DNA from: Ulota crispa
Taxonomy: Eukaryota; Streptophyta; Bryopsida; Orthotrichales; Orthotrichaceae
Direction: 5' to 3'
Assembly: GCA_963920765.1 (NCBI GenBank)
Contig: OY987244.1
Span: 17,402,358 to 17,466,357, forward strand
DNA: 64,000 bases
Positions 1 to 9,845 of this stretch are shown piece by piece. A model generated the notes under the pieces. That model was not told the DNA's origin and did not search any database. It saw only the letters and a program-made list of their open reading frames with translations. Made by a program: the position numbers and the translations under genes. Within the stretch, counting starts at the first letter, position 1, and each line of letters begins with the position of its first letter.

Positions 1-46
1 AACCAATCGGCAGGCAACAGGCTGTGCTCATTTGAATAACTTACTA

Positions 47-375
47 AGGGCCGGTTCAGACTGCGTCCCACGTCCCAAGTCCCTCTGAAATCTGAAATCT
101 GAGAATTTGATTGGCGGAGAGACAAAAGATGGGACTTCGGGTTTCAGACTATGTCTCAAATTCCACATTTCACTTGCTTACATGGAGTTTACATGGCAAC
201 ATTTTTCCAAGTTTTGGCGCCAAAACTTGTAGGACTTCACTCCAGAATTGAGTCTAGCATTTTGGGGACCCATCTTTTTGCCCAAGTCCCATCTTTTCTA
301 ACCCAAAAAGATGGGACTTTGCATTCTCGTGGGAATTTGTGAATTGGGACTTGGGACCCAGTCTGAACCGGCCCT
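47..375. mobile_element. MITE with AGGGCCGGTTCAGACTG termini (hAT- or MULE-like)
   Basis: Imperfect terminal inverted repeats of about 30 bp (AGGGCCGGTTCAGACTG at the left, its complement at the right). The flanks carry AACTTACT on both sides (38-45 and 376-383), an 8-bp target duplication that can be stretched to 9 with one mismatch. Eight bp suits hAT, nine suits Mutator-like elements. The subterminal GTCCCAAGTCCC motif recurs in degenerate form near 15140-15180 and 18810-18900. No coding capacity. Confidence 0.75.
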
Positions 376-536
376 AACTTACTTCTCTTGGGGAAAAATG
401 TGTGTGCTGAGTGCTTTTTACGGAAGGTGGTAAGCATAAATCTAGCCTCTCGGATCCTTGTTGACGCATGAGCCAGTACATCATTTGGATCTTCATAATC
501 CTTTTGATATGTTGCACCAAACAACGGGTATATGTA

Positions 537-1407
537 CAATCGGGTACAGGGTGCTTGCGAATTGCCGGTTTTGGTCATTGAGTTTTTTTGGTGAAACATG
601 GTGCACATTAATATATATGTTTGTCGAAAAAATTATCATTGCATCCTTATGCAATACCAAGCAAGTACATCAAATTTCAGCTCCAAAAGACCAAAACTCC
701 ATTTTTGGTGAATGGTTTTGTAAAAAAATTATGGTTTTACATGATAATTTATTGAAAAATATTGGTGATGAATTTTTGAGATTTGATTCCATGGATATGT
801 AGGAAACATCCAAATGCACATCTTCCATGCTAAAAAAGCCCCTTTAAGTAACAAAACTTTGAGCTACAAAAGATTCAATGAAACTTGTGATAGGCCCAAA
901 TTTTGTAAAATACATATTTTTCTATGAAAACCAAATTTTGTTGTTTGACTCAAATTTTGTAACTAAGATTGTATCTCTAAACATGATGTTTTGTTTATTT
1001 GATGAAAAGCTAGTTATAAAACAAAAATATGTATTTTACAAAATTTGGGCCTATCACAAGTTTCATTGAATCTTTTGTAGCTCAAAGTTTTGTTACTTAA
1101 AGGGGCTTTTTTAGCATGGAAGATGTGCATTTGGATGTTTCCTACATATCCATGGAATCAAATCTCAAAAATTCATCACCAATATTTTTCAATAAATTAT
1201 CATGTAAAACCATAATTTTTTTACAAAACCATTCACCAAAAATGGAGTTTTGGTCTTTTGGAGCTGAAATTTGATGTACTTGCTTAGTATTGCATAAGGA
1301 TGCAATGATAATTTTTTCGACAAACATATATATTAATGTGCACCATGTTTCACCAAAAAAACTCAATGACCAAAACCGGCAATTTGCAAGCACCCTGTAC
1401 CCGACTG
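537..1407. mobile_element. Palindromic foldback MITE, Tc1/mariner-like, copy 1 (871 bp)
   Basis: Two arms of nearly 400 bp are reverse complements around a loop of about 100 bp. The same 83-residue frame reads out of both arms in opposite directions (within 458-802 + and 1142-1393 -), which shows how exact the inverted repeat is. Ends read CAATCGGG...CCCGACTG and are flanked by TA dinucleotides (535-536, 1408-1409). Loop and subterminal motifs, such as GGTGATGAATTTTTGAGATT, are shared with the foldbacks at 28333 and 61248. Confidence 0.85.
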
Positions 1408-1413
1408 TACATA

Positions 1414-2030
1414 AAGTAGGAGGTTCTAAAATGGTGCATGCTCTAAAACTGTGCTCTTCCTCAAATGTACTCTATTTGTACATGTTATTTTCATAGCCCT
1501 TCAACAATAGTGATAGTCACGGTTGGTTTGAGATTCAGATTTCCTTGAAGTGTGAAAAATGGTAGAGTGAAAGTACAAGCCAATACAATGGGAGCAGCAA
1601 TGCGAGATGAACCCATAATTACAAGAAGTAAAAGTTCTCTTGCAAAAACTTGAAGGATGTCATTTCTCCACGCTTGGGCGAGGAATTTTTTTTTCTCAAT
1701 CTTCACGGAAAACCTCTCGCGCGAGTTGCGGACTAACAGCCACGTCGATTTCCTTGAAGATTGAGAATGATAAAAATTGAACCGTGACTACCCCTAATGT
1801 ATAGGTGATGTATATTTGAGGAGGTGCACCACTTTAGAGCACTTATGGCCTTTCCACTTCAAAATATCATAACTAAGTCCACAAAGCTCCCAAAAATATG
1901 AAATATACTGGGTTAGATGACAATTCCTCTTGTCTTTCAAGAATAATTTACTGAAAAATATTTCAAGAAGTTTCACCTCCTCAAAATTCAATTTCAGCCC
2001 TTACATGCTTAGTTATAGAACCACCTACCT
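1414..2030. mobile_element. TA-flanked AGGTAGGAGGCTC MITE, copy 1, interrupted
   Basis: Left end AAGTAGGAGG and right end CCACCTACCT are each flanked by TA. The body matches the other copies (CACCTCCTCAAATGTA, TTGAGGAGGTGCACC, TTTCAGCCCTTA) but is split by a 287-bp insertion at 1509-1795. Its left end lies directly beside the foldback ending at 1407. Confidence 0.75.
1509..1795. mobile_element. AGGGGTAGTCAC MITE, copy 1, nested in another MITE
   Basis: Inverted termini AGTGATAGTCACGG and CCGTGACTACCCCT with a 3-bp target duplication AAT (1506-1508, 1796-1798). Removing it and one AAT rejoins the host MITE sequence. Related copies lie at 11567 and 17933. The 3-bp duplication is compatible with PIF/Harbinger or CACTA; the family is not otherwise recognised. 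Confidence 0.75.
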
Positions 2031-2068
2031 TATTCCCCAAAAATCACATTCAAGTGGAAATCGTAGTA

Positions 2069-2394
2069 AGATAGGAGGCTCTAATTTGGACCAGGCTCTA
2101 AAATGGACCACCTCCTCAAATGTACTTAACTTATACATGTTGTATTTCATAGCCCTTCAACAATGTACAAATAATGTATATTGGAGGAGGTGGTCCATTT
2201 TAGAGCCCTATGACCTTTTGCCTTCAAAATTTCATAACTAATTCCACAAAACTTCAAAAAATATGAAACAACTTAGTTAGATGTTAATTCCTCTGGTCTT
2301 TCAAGGAAAATTTACTGAAAAATATTTCAAAAAGTTTCACCTCCACAAAATTCAGTTTCAGCCCTTAGATGGTCCATTTATGAGCCTCCTACCT
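2069..2394. mobile_element. TA-flanked AGGTAGGAGGCTC MITE, copy 2 (intact)
   Basis: Termini AGATAGGAGGCTC and GAGCCTCCTACCT, flanked by TA on both sides. An inner inverted pair (ACCACCTCCTCAAATGTA near 2108 and GGAGGAGGTGGTCC near 2182) makes a second hairpin. A useful reference copy for the family. Confidence 0.85.
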
Positions 2395-2396
2395 TA

Positions 2397-3437
2397 GTTG
2401 TAGTTTTTATGGAGGGAGAAGAAACAGATTCCGAAATATTGAGAAATGGAAAGCCACTGAAGGTGCAACTTCGTGATTGTATTTGAATCTTCTGGTGCAT
2501 GTGGCTCACCTTCCGACACCTTCCCGTTCGCTGCCAGCATATAAAGCTTCGAGGAAGATATGGTGCATGCCTAAAAGTTTACTAATGGTCTTCGATTGAT
2601 AAACCAACCGTCCGGAATGCTTGATGTATTGACCACCATCGATCGCCCTTGCCCCTTGGCTCCTTCTCCTTTCAATTGGGTGCTGCACTGATCCAGTACA
2701 AAATAGGGCCCCACAATGTGATATCACTTCAAACGTAACAGTCCGAGTTTGTTGCAGACTTTTCCGCCTTGCAACATCATGCCTACTTAATCACAGCTAG
2801 CTTCGGTCTTCCTTTTATTTCTGCAACCGTTAGTCATTCCATCAACTGCGAAGTTTAGAAAAAATTATGGTCACAGCACAAAATAAGACTGACGGAATTA
2901 CGGAAAGCAGTAAGAAACGGAGTTGATTTCGATGTTACAATTAGAGACGGGGAACAGGTCGGTGGGTACTTGGTGAGGCAAAGGAATATACGCACCTGAA
3001 TTACTATAGATGAGATGATGGAGGAGTCCTGTGAACATGTTAGTAAGTAATAAGGAGCGCAAGCACATGAAGAAAGCAGATTACAAGTTGCGCTGTGTTG
3101 TAGCAGCTTGTGCTCAAAGGATATTGCGTTCGCAAACCAGGAAACAGCCTCTTCTTGGTTTTTCAAATTTTTGGGTAATTTTTGGTGATGTCTGTGACCA
3201 TTCCTCAAGTTCAGACTCCCAGGATGCGCTGTTGTGAGAAAGATGGGTTTCAAAGTACTCTACACTTTTGCCCTTCCCCTAGTGAGCCTTGATTCCAATG
3301 TACAAATTATTAGACAACAGGCATGTTTACGTTTTCTGAGATGCTAGCTTGTGTGGGTATAATGGTTAGCTTGCTAGATTTCTCATGTTTCAAACGCTGT
3401 GGTGTTTGTTTTCAGTTAGAGCACAAATGCCACGATC
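2397..3437. other. Upstream region of the anion-channel gene
   Basis: No exon recognised. Frames of 130 aa or less on either strand have no recognisable domain. Presumably holds the promoter and 5'UTR of the gene starting at 3438; no convincing TATA box was picked out. Confidence 0.4.
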
Positions 3438-6400
3438 ATGACGACGATGCTGAGGGTTTCTAGCGACATTACTGATTGCAGCCAGCATAACGAAGTCCTT
3501 CCACCTCCAAACTCTTCTATCCCGGTACCGGGCCTGGTACACAGAGGGCATCATTGCTTGGCTGAAACGTACCTAGAAAGTAGGCGATCAGCTCCGGAAT
3601 ATCGCATTCCACATTCTGCTGTGTCCATTCCGGTGAAAGACTGGAGTTCCAGCTCGGCTTTGTCCAAATCTGAGCGCAAGCCGGCATATCTGCAGACCCA
3701 GCAAACCTCGAGACCAGCTTTGAGTGCATCCCCTACTCCTGCTCGCAAGCTTAGCAGGTTCAGTACACAAAATTTTACAAGTCTTTTTGGAAACAGGTTC
3801 CAGACAGAGGCTAACGATCAGAATAGGGTGGCAACTGATCAGACATCGTATAACAAGTTTCGAACGCGATCTGCTCGTTTCGACAGGTACTAAAAGCTTC
3901 TCTATCTTCACAACAAATGTTTTGCTAGCTTGGAGAATAGGTTCTAAAAATGAACTTATTAAAACAGGTTCTACACGGTGATGCTACGAAGTTGGTTACA
4001 AATTCTGGTCTTCACTTGGACTTCTACATGCTATGAATTTAGGTTTTTCTTTCTCAAATGGCAGGATTTCCAAATGGAATTGGCGTCGAATGAATTTTCG
4101 GATTATGTACGGAAAGATGACTTAACACCATATTAGGTAAATTGGGAAAATAGTATATTTTGGGACTTTTGAAGGATTATGATGATCACCTTAATCCGAG
4201 CTCCAGCATTTTTTTGGTACATGTACCCTCACCTAAGAGGAGGAATTTGGGAGGGAAAATATCAAAATCTTAATAACTTAGACTGAATCTGATACCTTCA
4301 AATTTAGTTTAAGATAACTTTTTGGGTTTAAGGTGGAGTACAAAATGGTACCCCGTTTTTCCCAATTTAACTAATATGGTGTCACTCGCTAATATACTGT
4401 TAACTTTCCGCTTAGTACATGGAATCTCACAACAGCATAGGAGGATCCTTTGTTGCTGAAAGTGATGATAAACAAGTTTGTGGTGTACAGACAAAGTTCT
4501 ACTTTGCAGGGCCTGCAAGAGTCGGAAAGCATTTCAGCGACATCACTTCCGGACGATGAAGTCGAGGACGATGATTCTCCATCGTTTATCAAGCCTGGTC
4601 GTTACTTCGATGCTCTCCACGGTCCAGAATTGGATGAAATTCGGGTTTGTAACTGTCTACCCTGTCATTTATATTGGGTTGTACTTGGACTTTCGGTTTA
4701 GGTTAGTGACATTTTGGTTCGGTTTGTTCAAACGACAAGTAAAGAGCCGTACCTTTTTTTTAAATGATAAAGGAGAGTTTTAATTTGATTCCGTGAGAAG
4801 TTTGATTAATATTACTTACTTTTTAGGGAAAACAGAGATGAAGAGGAATGCTTGATGACGTCAAACTTATCGAAAACACTTGCATTTAATTGTCTTTACG
4901 ATCTCCATTCTCTATCCATTACAACCCTAAACCTGTACAAACTCAAGCTTTCTACGTTTCATCCAGTGGTGCACATTGGGTTTATTAGTAAGAACAGAGC
5001 TGCTACAAATTGCGATTGGCAATTTCTTACAAGTAAGCTCCTATCTAGGTTCTCCATATTGTCTCCCAAGACAAGAATCTCAATACCTCGCATTCTTGAC
5101 CAAGTGAGGAGAGAGGTGTGGAAATTTGAAGACTTACCTCAAGTCAGAGTCTTGAGAGTCCCCTCAGCTAGATGTAGCTGACGAGTTCCACGTTTGGCAC
5201 CCACGAGAATATATAGAAGCATGTCTCCTGGACGCATGAATGCAAAAATTCTAGGGAAAGTTTCATGGACACCCCTGAAGTTTGCAATATTTTCATAGAT
5301 ACCCCTGTTCAGAAATATCAAAAATATTCTTGGGCCAAAAAATTTAGGCATTTGTTTTGTTGTGCATGTCACTTCCCTTCTTCTTTTGTGCGCATGCATA
5401 ACAAGAAAGAAGTACTGTGTGCACAAAGAGAGAAGGAAGTGACATACATAACAAAAAAAACGCTTAAGAGTATTTGTGATATTTCTGAAAAAGCGGGGGT
5501 AAGTATCCATGAATATACTGCAAACTTCGGGGGGTATCCATGAAATTTTCCCAAAATTCTACGTGCCAGAAGAAACTTGCAATGCAGTGTCTATTCAATC
5601 AGTAAGGTCAATAATGAATCCTGAATGTGGAGACAGAAATCACAGTACTAGTATTATATAAGAGTTGTAATACAAATTAGGGATCATCAATTACATTGAA
5701 TGACATCTCCCACAATGTTGACATGCTTCGCAGGATCATGAAATGCTGGTGCTGCCGAAGGATGAGCTATGGCCGTTCTTGCTGCGTTTCCCATTGAACT
5801 GTTTTGGAGTATGCTTAGGCTTGGGCAGTCAGAGCATTCTCTGGAAAAATCTTCACCAGTCTCATGAGCTAAGTTTCCTGAACATTCCAAAGGAAATCAA
5901 CCTCTTTCTTTGGAGCATAGCCCTGCTGGCTCTCATCGTCATTTCCACCACGTACATCTGCAAGATTCTGTTCTACTTCGAGGCTGTGAAGCGGGAGTAC
6001 TTCCATCCAGTGCGCACCAACTTCTTCTTCGCACCGTGGATTGCAAGCATGTTTCTTGCCATAGGTAGGAACACCCATAAGCGTTATAAGTGTTCTCAAT
6101 TTCCCATAACCGTCACCTCTAAAATCTTGGAAAATCGGTAGAAGTAAATTGATGCAATTACAAGGATATATAACATGTGAATATGAAACCTTAATGTTGG
6201 AATTGGGTACAATGGCAGTTTGCTTTTTAAAAATTCATAACTTGTTCTCTTAGTATCCAAATAATACATTTGAAAGTGAAAACTCATTATTTTTTTATTG
6301 CTAACAAGATTTTATAATTTGCTAGATGTTTATTACTCCCTTTGTCCCATTATAAAGCTCCAAAAAACTTCTCCATGAGGGATTAACTGTATATTTTTAG

Positions 6401-9400
6401 TCGTTATGCTAGTGACACATGCATTCTGGAATCAATATACCACCTACCAAATGTTTGCAAAATCTCCAACTTTGATGTTGCGGTTTGGGCATCCAAATTC
6501 CATGCAAAAAAGTACCATATTTGTACATGTTGCTAGCTCCTTATTATTAATGATTTAAAGATGAGTAGCAACAATGGTACCTCATATGGGCAAGACCAAG
6601 CTTGTTAGGAGAGGAAAGCTCTCTAATAGCTTAACTTGCCCCATGAGATCATTGGACATGACAAATGCTTTCCTAGCAATTGAAATTAGCAAAAGGGAAC
6701 TTTTAGTGGGACAAGAACTATGCCTAATTTGGAGTTTTATATTGGGACAGAGGGAAACCCTTAACCCCCAAACGTCAAGGAGGACAAAAAATGTCCTTTG
6801 GCCTCCAAAAAACATTTTGTATTGCACAAAAAAGTACTTGCTCATCTGATTTTTTCGTAGAAGTGACCATAGATACATGGTACACCATGAGAAGCAAAAA
6901 TAACCTTAACTAAGGCATTCATATTTTTTGATAACCCAAATTGTGAGAAGATTCAGAACCATGGTGTTAGGTCCCATGCTACCCATTTTGCAATTTTCAT
7001 GATGGCACCAATCACACCATGCACTGTTGACATTTACAACTTTAAGCGACAATATTTTATTAGTGCACACTTGCCACAATATTGTAAATACCATTGTAGA
7101 GGGCAGGCACGGCCACCCAGCCAACGTTCAAGCGTTAAGCTAACGCTTGCTTACGGGTGTTCCTTTGCCATAGGTTTACCGCCTTCCATTGCGCATTCAG
7201 CCAATTCCGCAGTCTTCTGCTGCTGCATGAGCCCCGTCTTCATCCTGGAACTAAAGCTGTACGGCCAATGGCTCTCCGGTGGGAGCAGAAGGCTTTCCAA
7301 AGTGGCCAACCCTTCCACGCACTTGTCCATCGTGGGCAACTTTGTGGGATCGCTTCTGGCTGCCATCGTGGACTGGAAGGAGCCTGCCATCTATTTTTGG
7401 TCGGTGGGTCTGGCGCATTACCTCGTGCTCTTCGTCACGCTCTACCAACGCCTTCCTACCAACGAGAAGCTGCCCAAAGAGCTGCACCCGGTGTTCTTCC
7501 TCTTCGTGGCCGCTCCGAGCACAGCCAGTGTGGCGTGGGCGTACATCACGGGGGAGTTTGATTACGTCTCTCGTGTGGTTTTCTTCATCTCGCTCTTCTT
7601 GTACGCTTCGCTCGTTGTCCGTATCAACTTCTTCCGCGGCATCAGGTCAGTCCAATTCCTCTGCCCCTTAGTTTGCTCTGAATTATTCTCTTTTAACCCC
7701 TAAACATCAAGGAGGACAAAAAAAACATCCTCTGTTTCTAAAAAAAGATTCTGTGAGTAGTAAAATAGTCATCTTTCATCCGATTTTTTTTCAAAAGTGA
7801 CCATAAATACATGGTCCATCATGGAAGATAAAAAATTACCTCTTGAGATGTATTTATATTTTTTTTGTAACCCAAATTGTGATAAGATTCAAAAATATGG
7901 TGTTAGCTCCCAAGTTGCCCTTCTTGCAATTTTCATGAGGGCACCATTCATTGTTGACTTTTTCAACTTTTTGAAACAATACTACTAGTGCCCATGTGCA
8001 AAACACTGTAGAAATCTACAGCCAGAACAAGCCACGGTGATCCATCTGTCCTTTAAGAATTAAAGTAGTGTGCTCATAAATGAACCATCTAAGGGCTGAA
8101 ACTGAATTTTGAGAGGCAAAACTTTTGGAACTATTTTTCAGTAAATTTTCCTTGAAAGACAAGAAGAGTTGACATCTAACCCAAGTTGTTTCATATTTGC
8201 TGGAGTTTTGTGGAATTAGTTATGAAATTTTGAAGTGGAAAGGCCATAGGTCTCTAAAACCGCCCACCTCCTCAAATGTACACTACTCATACATTTTGAA
8301 AACCTATGAAAAAAAGCATGTACATCAAGGGTATATTTGAGAAGGTGGGCAGTTTTAATGTGTGGATGGTTTATAAGCAAGCTATCCCTTACTGAAATAT
8401 AAAGGGGATTGATATAACCTTTTCAACTATTCTACCACACCCCAAGGTGAATTTTAGATTTCTATCATCAAATAGTTGAATTTGAGAATTTGGTATTTAG
8501 ATTTGGACTTAGAGATCCTAATTTTGTTTAGAACCATAAAAAAAAGGTTGTAATTGAACAACACCCAATGAAAAAGCTTAGCTTGGGGGAAAAGTATTAC
8601 TTTTACTTGTGTTTATAAAAATAAAATAAAAAAGCTTTTTTAATGGATGTTGTTCAATTATGAATTTTTTTTTTATGATTCTAGACAAAATCAAGGTCTC
8701 AAGGTCTCTCAATCTACATCTTAATTCCAAATTTTTGAATTCAGCTTTTTGATGGTAGAAAACTAAAATTTACCCAAGGAGAGTGGTAGAATAGCTGAAA
8801 GGGTGTGGTACACATATCAATCCCCAAATATGAAATACCCTCGTTCTCCAGTTTCTAATTTACAAACAATTTGAACGATCTACAACACTATTCAATCTTT
8901 TGCGTGTGTACATAAGGATTTAGGAACAATATCAAAAATACTCCAGTGTTCAACAATAAAAAAACGCAATCAAAGATTTGAGAGAACTATAATATATTCT
9001 GTTTTTCCATTATTTAAAAGAATGACTCTTTGGATTCAGTTCTCTCGCACATCCTAAGCCTAATATCTTTCCAATCTCAGTCCAATGTGCTCTAGATTAT
9101 TCTTCAATTGTGGAAAATGAAAACATCCTCCTTGTACAGCTCCTTATTCAGCAACATTATCATCGTTTTTGAAGGGTTTTCGATCCCTGCATGAGTACAT
9201 ACAAATTTAGAACTTAAAAGACTAAGGGTTAAAATAAAACTAATGCAGTGAAACTTAATCAAAAAATAAAACCAAAATTTTATGAGAACGAGAGTAATCC
9301 TTTTTCTAGAAACTGTAGTAATCCAGTACTTCATAATTCGGCATTGAATTCAGTTCTCTCGCTTAAGTTACCTAATCGTTCACACTGATTTCAATGCTTG

Positions 9401-9845
9401 CAGGTTTAGCTTGTCCTGGTGGGCGTACACGTTTCCAATGACGGGAGCCGCCATAGCCTCAATCGAATACTCGCACGCTGCTCCGTCATGGATCACAAGA
9501 GTCCTGGCAATCATCCTCTCCGGGGTGGCCACCGTGACCGTGTTCGGCCTCTTCTGTGCCACGCTCCTCCACATTTTCTTGTACCGCACCATCTTCCAGA
9601 ATGACAACGCCATAGCCATCACAGCTCGTGGAGTGAGGAGGTCCTACTCCCTGCACGGGGGGACCATCCCGGAGGTTCTAACGCTGGAGAACGAGCCCCT
9701 GCACAAGGTCCTGCTCCACCACATCCATCATCTCCTTTCCAAAGATGGCTCGATACGTAACGCCCTTCTTCATGAGACTGGCACTGGCCGTGAGTCGATC
9801 TCGGCGTCCCAGAGGTCTCTGTCACCGCCGTTGGAAGACGACTGA
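3438..9845 (+). CDS. SLAH: SLAC1/SLAH-family (TehA-type) anion channel, 5 coding exons
   Basis: Plasma-membrane anion (chloride/nitrate) efflux channel of the SLAC1/SLAH family, which in plants acts in guard cells and roots. Coding exons: 3438-3886, 4491-4644, 5734-6064, 7174-7645, 9404-9845; lengths sum to 1848 nt, 615 aa. Diagnostic strings: PGRYFDALHGPELDEIR (residues 185-201), LPKDELWPFLLRFP, FYFEAVKREYFHPVR, FFFAPWIASMFLAIG, LKLYGQWLSGG, KVANPSTHLSIVGNFVG, LYQRLPTNEKLPKELHPV, WWAYTFPM. The membrane core runs from about residue 205 to 540. The N-terminal 200 residues are Ser/Thr-rich and contain FRTRSARFDR (141-150), resembling the FRTKS region that kinases phosphorylate in SLAC1/SLAH. 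Exons 1-2 are less certain: the acceptor at 4491 was picked because it keeps the frame and excludes an upstream TAG. Introns are full of MITEs, and intron 3 appears to be one (see findings). SLAC1 and SLAH2/3 type cannot be separated here. Confidence 0.93.
4125..4382. mobile_element. ACACCATATT MITE, copy 1, in intron 1 of the anion-channel gene
   Basis: Inverted termini ACACCATATTAG and CTAATATGGTGT, followed inward by TTGGGAAAA and TTTTTCCCAA. Inner segments (TTTTGGGACTTT, GGTACATGTACCCTCACC, GGTGGAGTACAAAATGGTACC) recur at 47246-47456 and 49748-49999. Confidence 0.8.
5254..5552. mobile_element. MULE-like MITE with 9-bp target duplication, copy 1
   Basis: Termini GGGAAAGTTTCATGGA and TCCATGAAATTTTCCC, with almost the whole 299 bp palindromic. 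Flanked by AAAATTCTA on both sides (5245-5253, 5553-5561), a 9-bp target duplication typical of Mutator-like elements. Lies in intron 2 of the anion-channel gene. Second copy at 14771. Confidence 0.85.
6336..6755. mobile_element. Stowaway-like MITE nested in intron 3
   Basis: Left end CTCCCTTTGTCCCATTATAAAGCTCC is close to the canonical Stowaway terminus (CTCCCTCCGTCCC), preceded by TA. The right end GGAGTTTTATATTGGGACAGAGGGA is its complement. Longer than a usual Stowaway. Confidence 0.8.
6761..7090. mobile_element. TTAACCCC-ended repeat, copy 1 (intron 3)
   Basis: Begins TTAACCCCCAAACGTCAAGG and matches 7693-8030 along about 330 bp: GGAGGACAAAAAA, GAAGTGACCATAGATACATGGT, TAACCCAAATTGTGA, TGCAATTTTCATGA. 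No complementary right terminus was found, so the right border is approximate and the copy may be truncated. Confidence 0.65.
7693..8030. mobile_element. TTAACCCC-ended repeat, copy 2 (intron 4)
   Basis: Direct-orientation copy of 6761-7090, starting TTAACCCCTAAACATCAAGG. The two copies bracket exon 4 of the anion-channel gene. Right border approximate. Confidence 0.65.
8063..8389. mobile_element. TA-flanked AGGTAGGAGGCTC MITE, copy 3, decayed ends
   Basis: Body matches the family in reverse order (CATCTAAGGGCTGAAACT, GTTTCATATTTGCTGGAG, CCCACCTCCTCAAATGTA). The termini have drifted but TA still flanks both ends. Lies in intron 4 of the anion-channel gene. Confidence 0.7.
8404..8825. mobile_element. 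GGGATTGATATG foldback MITE (Harbinger-like), copy 1
   Basis: Termini GGGGATTGATAT and ATATCAATCCCC, flanked by AAA on both sides (3-bp target duplication). The arms are palindromic through ACAACACCCAATGAAAAAGCTTAG and its complement. Other copies start at 22057, 43333 and 52714. Confidence 0.8.

Larger units (their letters stand above)
6065..7173. mobile_element. MITE-derived intron 3 of the anion-channel gene (host of nested elements)
   Basis: The left edge AGGTAGGAACACCCATAAGCGTT is the terminal repeat of the family seen intact at 39587-39897. The following 270 bp (GTCACCTCTAAAATCTTGG, GGCAGTTTGCT, CCAAATAATACATT, GCTAGATGTTTATTA) match that copy throughout. The right edge AACGCTTGCTTACGGGTGTTCCT is the complementary terminus. 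Between them sit a Stowaway-like element (6336-6755) and a TTAACCCC element (from 6761). TTGCCATAGGT occurs at 6056-6066 and again at 7165-7175, flanking the insertion. Confidence 0.75.

Noticed and set aside
458-1393. Identical 83-residue frames on both strands
   Set aside because: They are the two arms of a palindromic transposon; AT-rich composition and lack of any domain argue against a protein.
2855-3253. 132-aa minus-strand frame upstream of the anion-channel gene
   Set aside because: No recognisable domain and composition like non-coding DNA; probably chance.
3356-3400. tRNA-like start GGGTATAATGGTTAGC
   Set aside because: No matching acceptor stem or anticodon arm could be folded around it.
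4416-4490. Earlier acceptor for exon 2 of the anion-channel gene
   Set aside because: The in-phase acceptor at 4416 runs into a TAG at 4438; the one at 4491 keeps the frame open.
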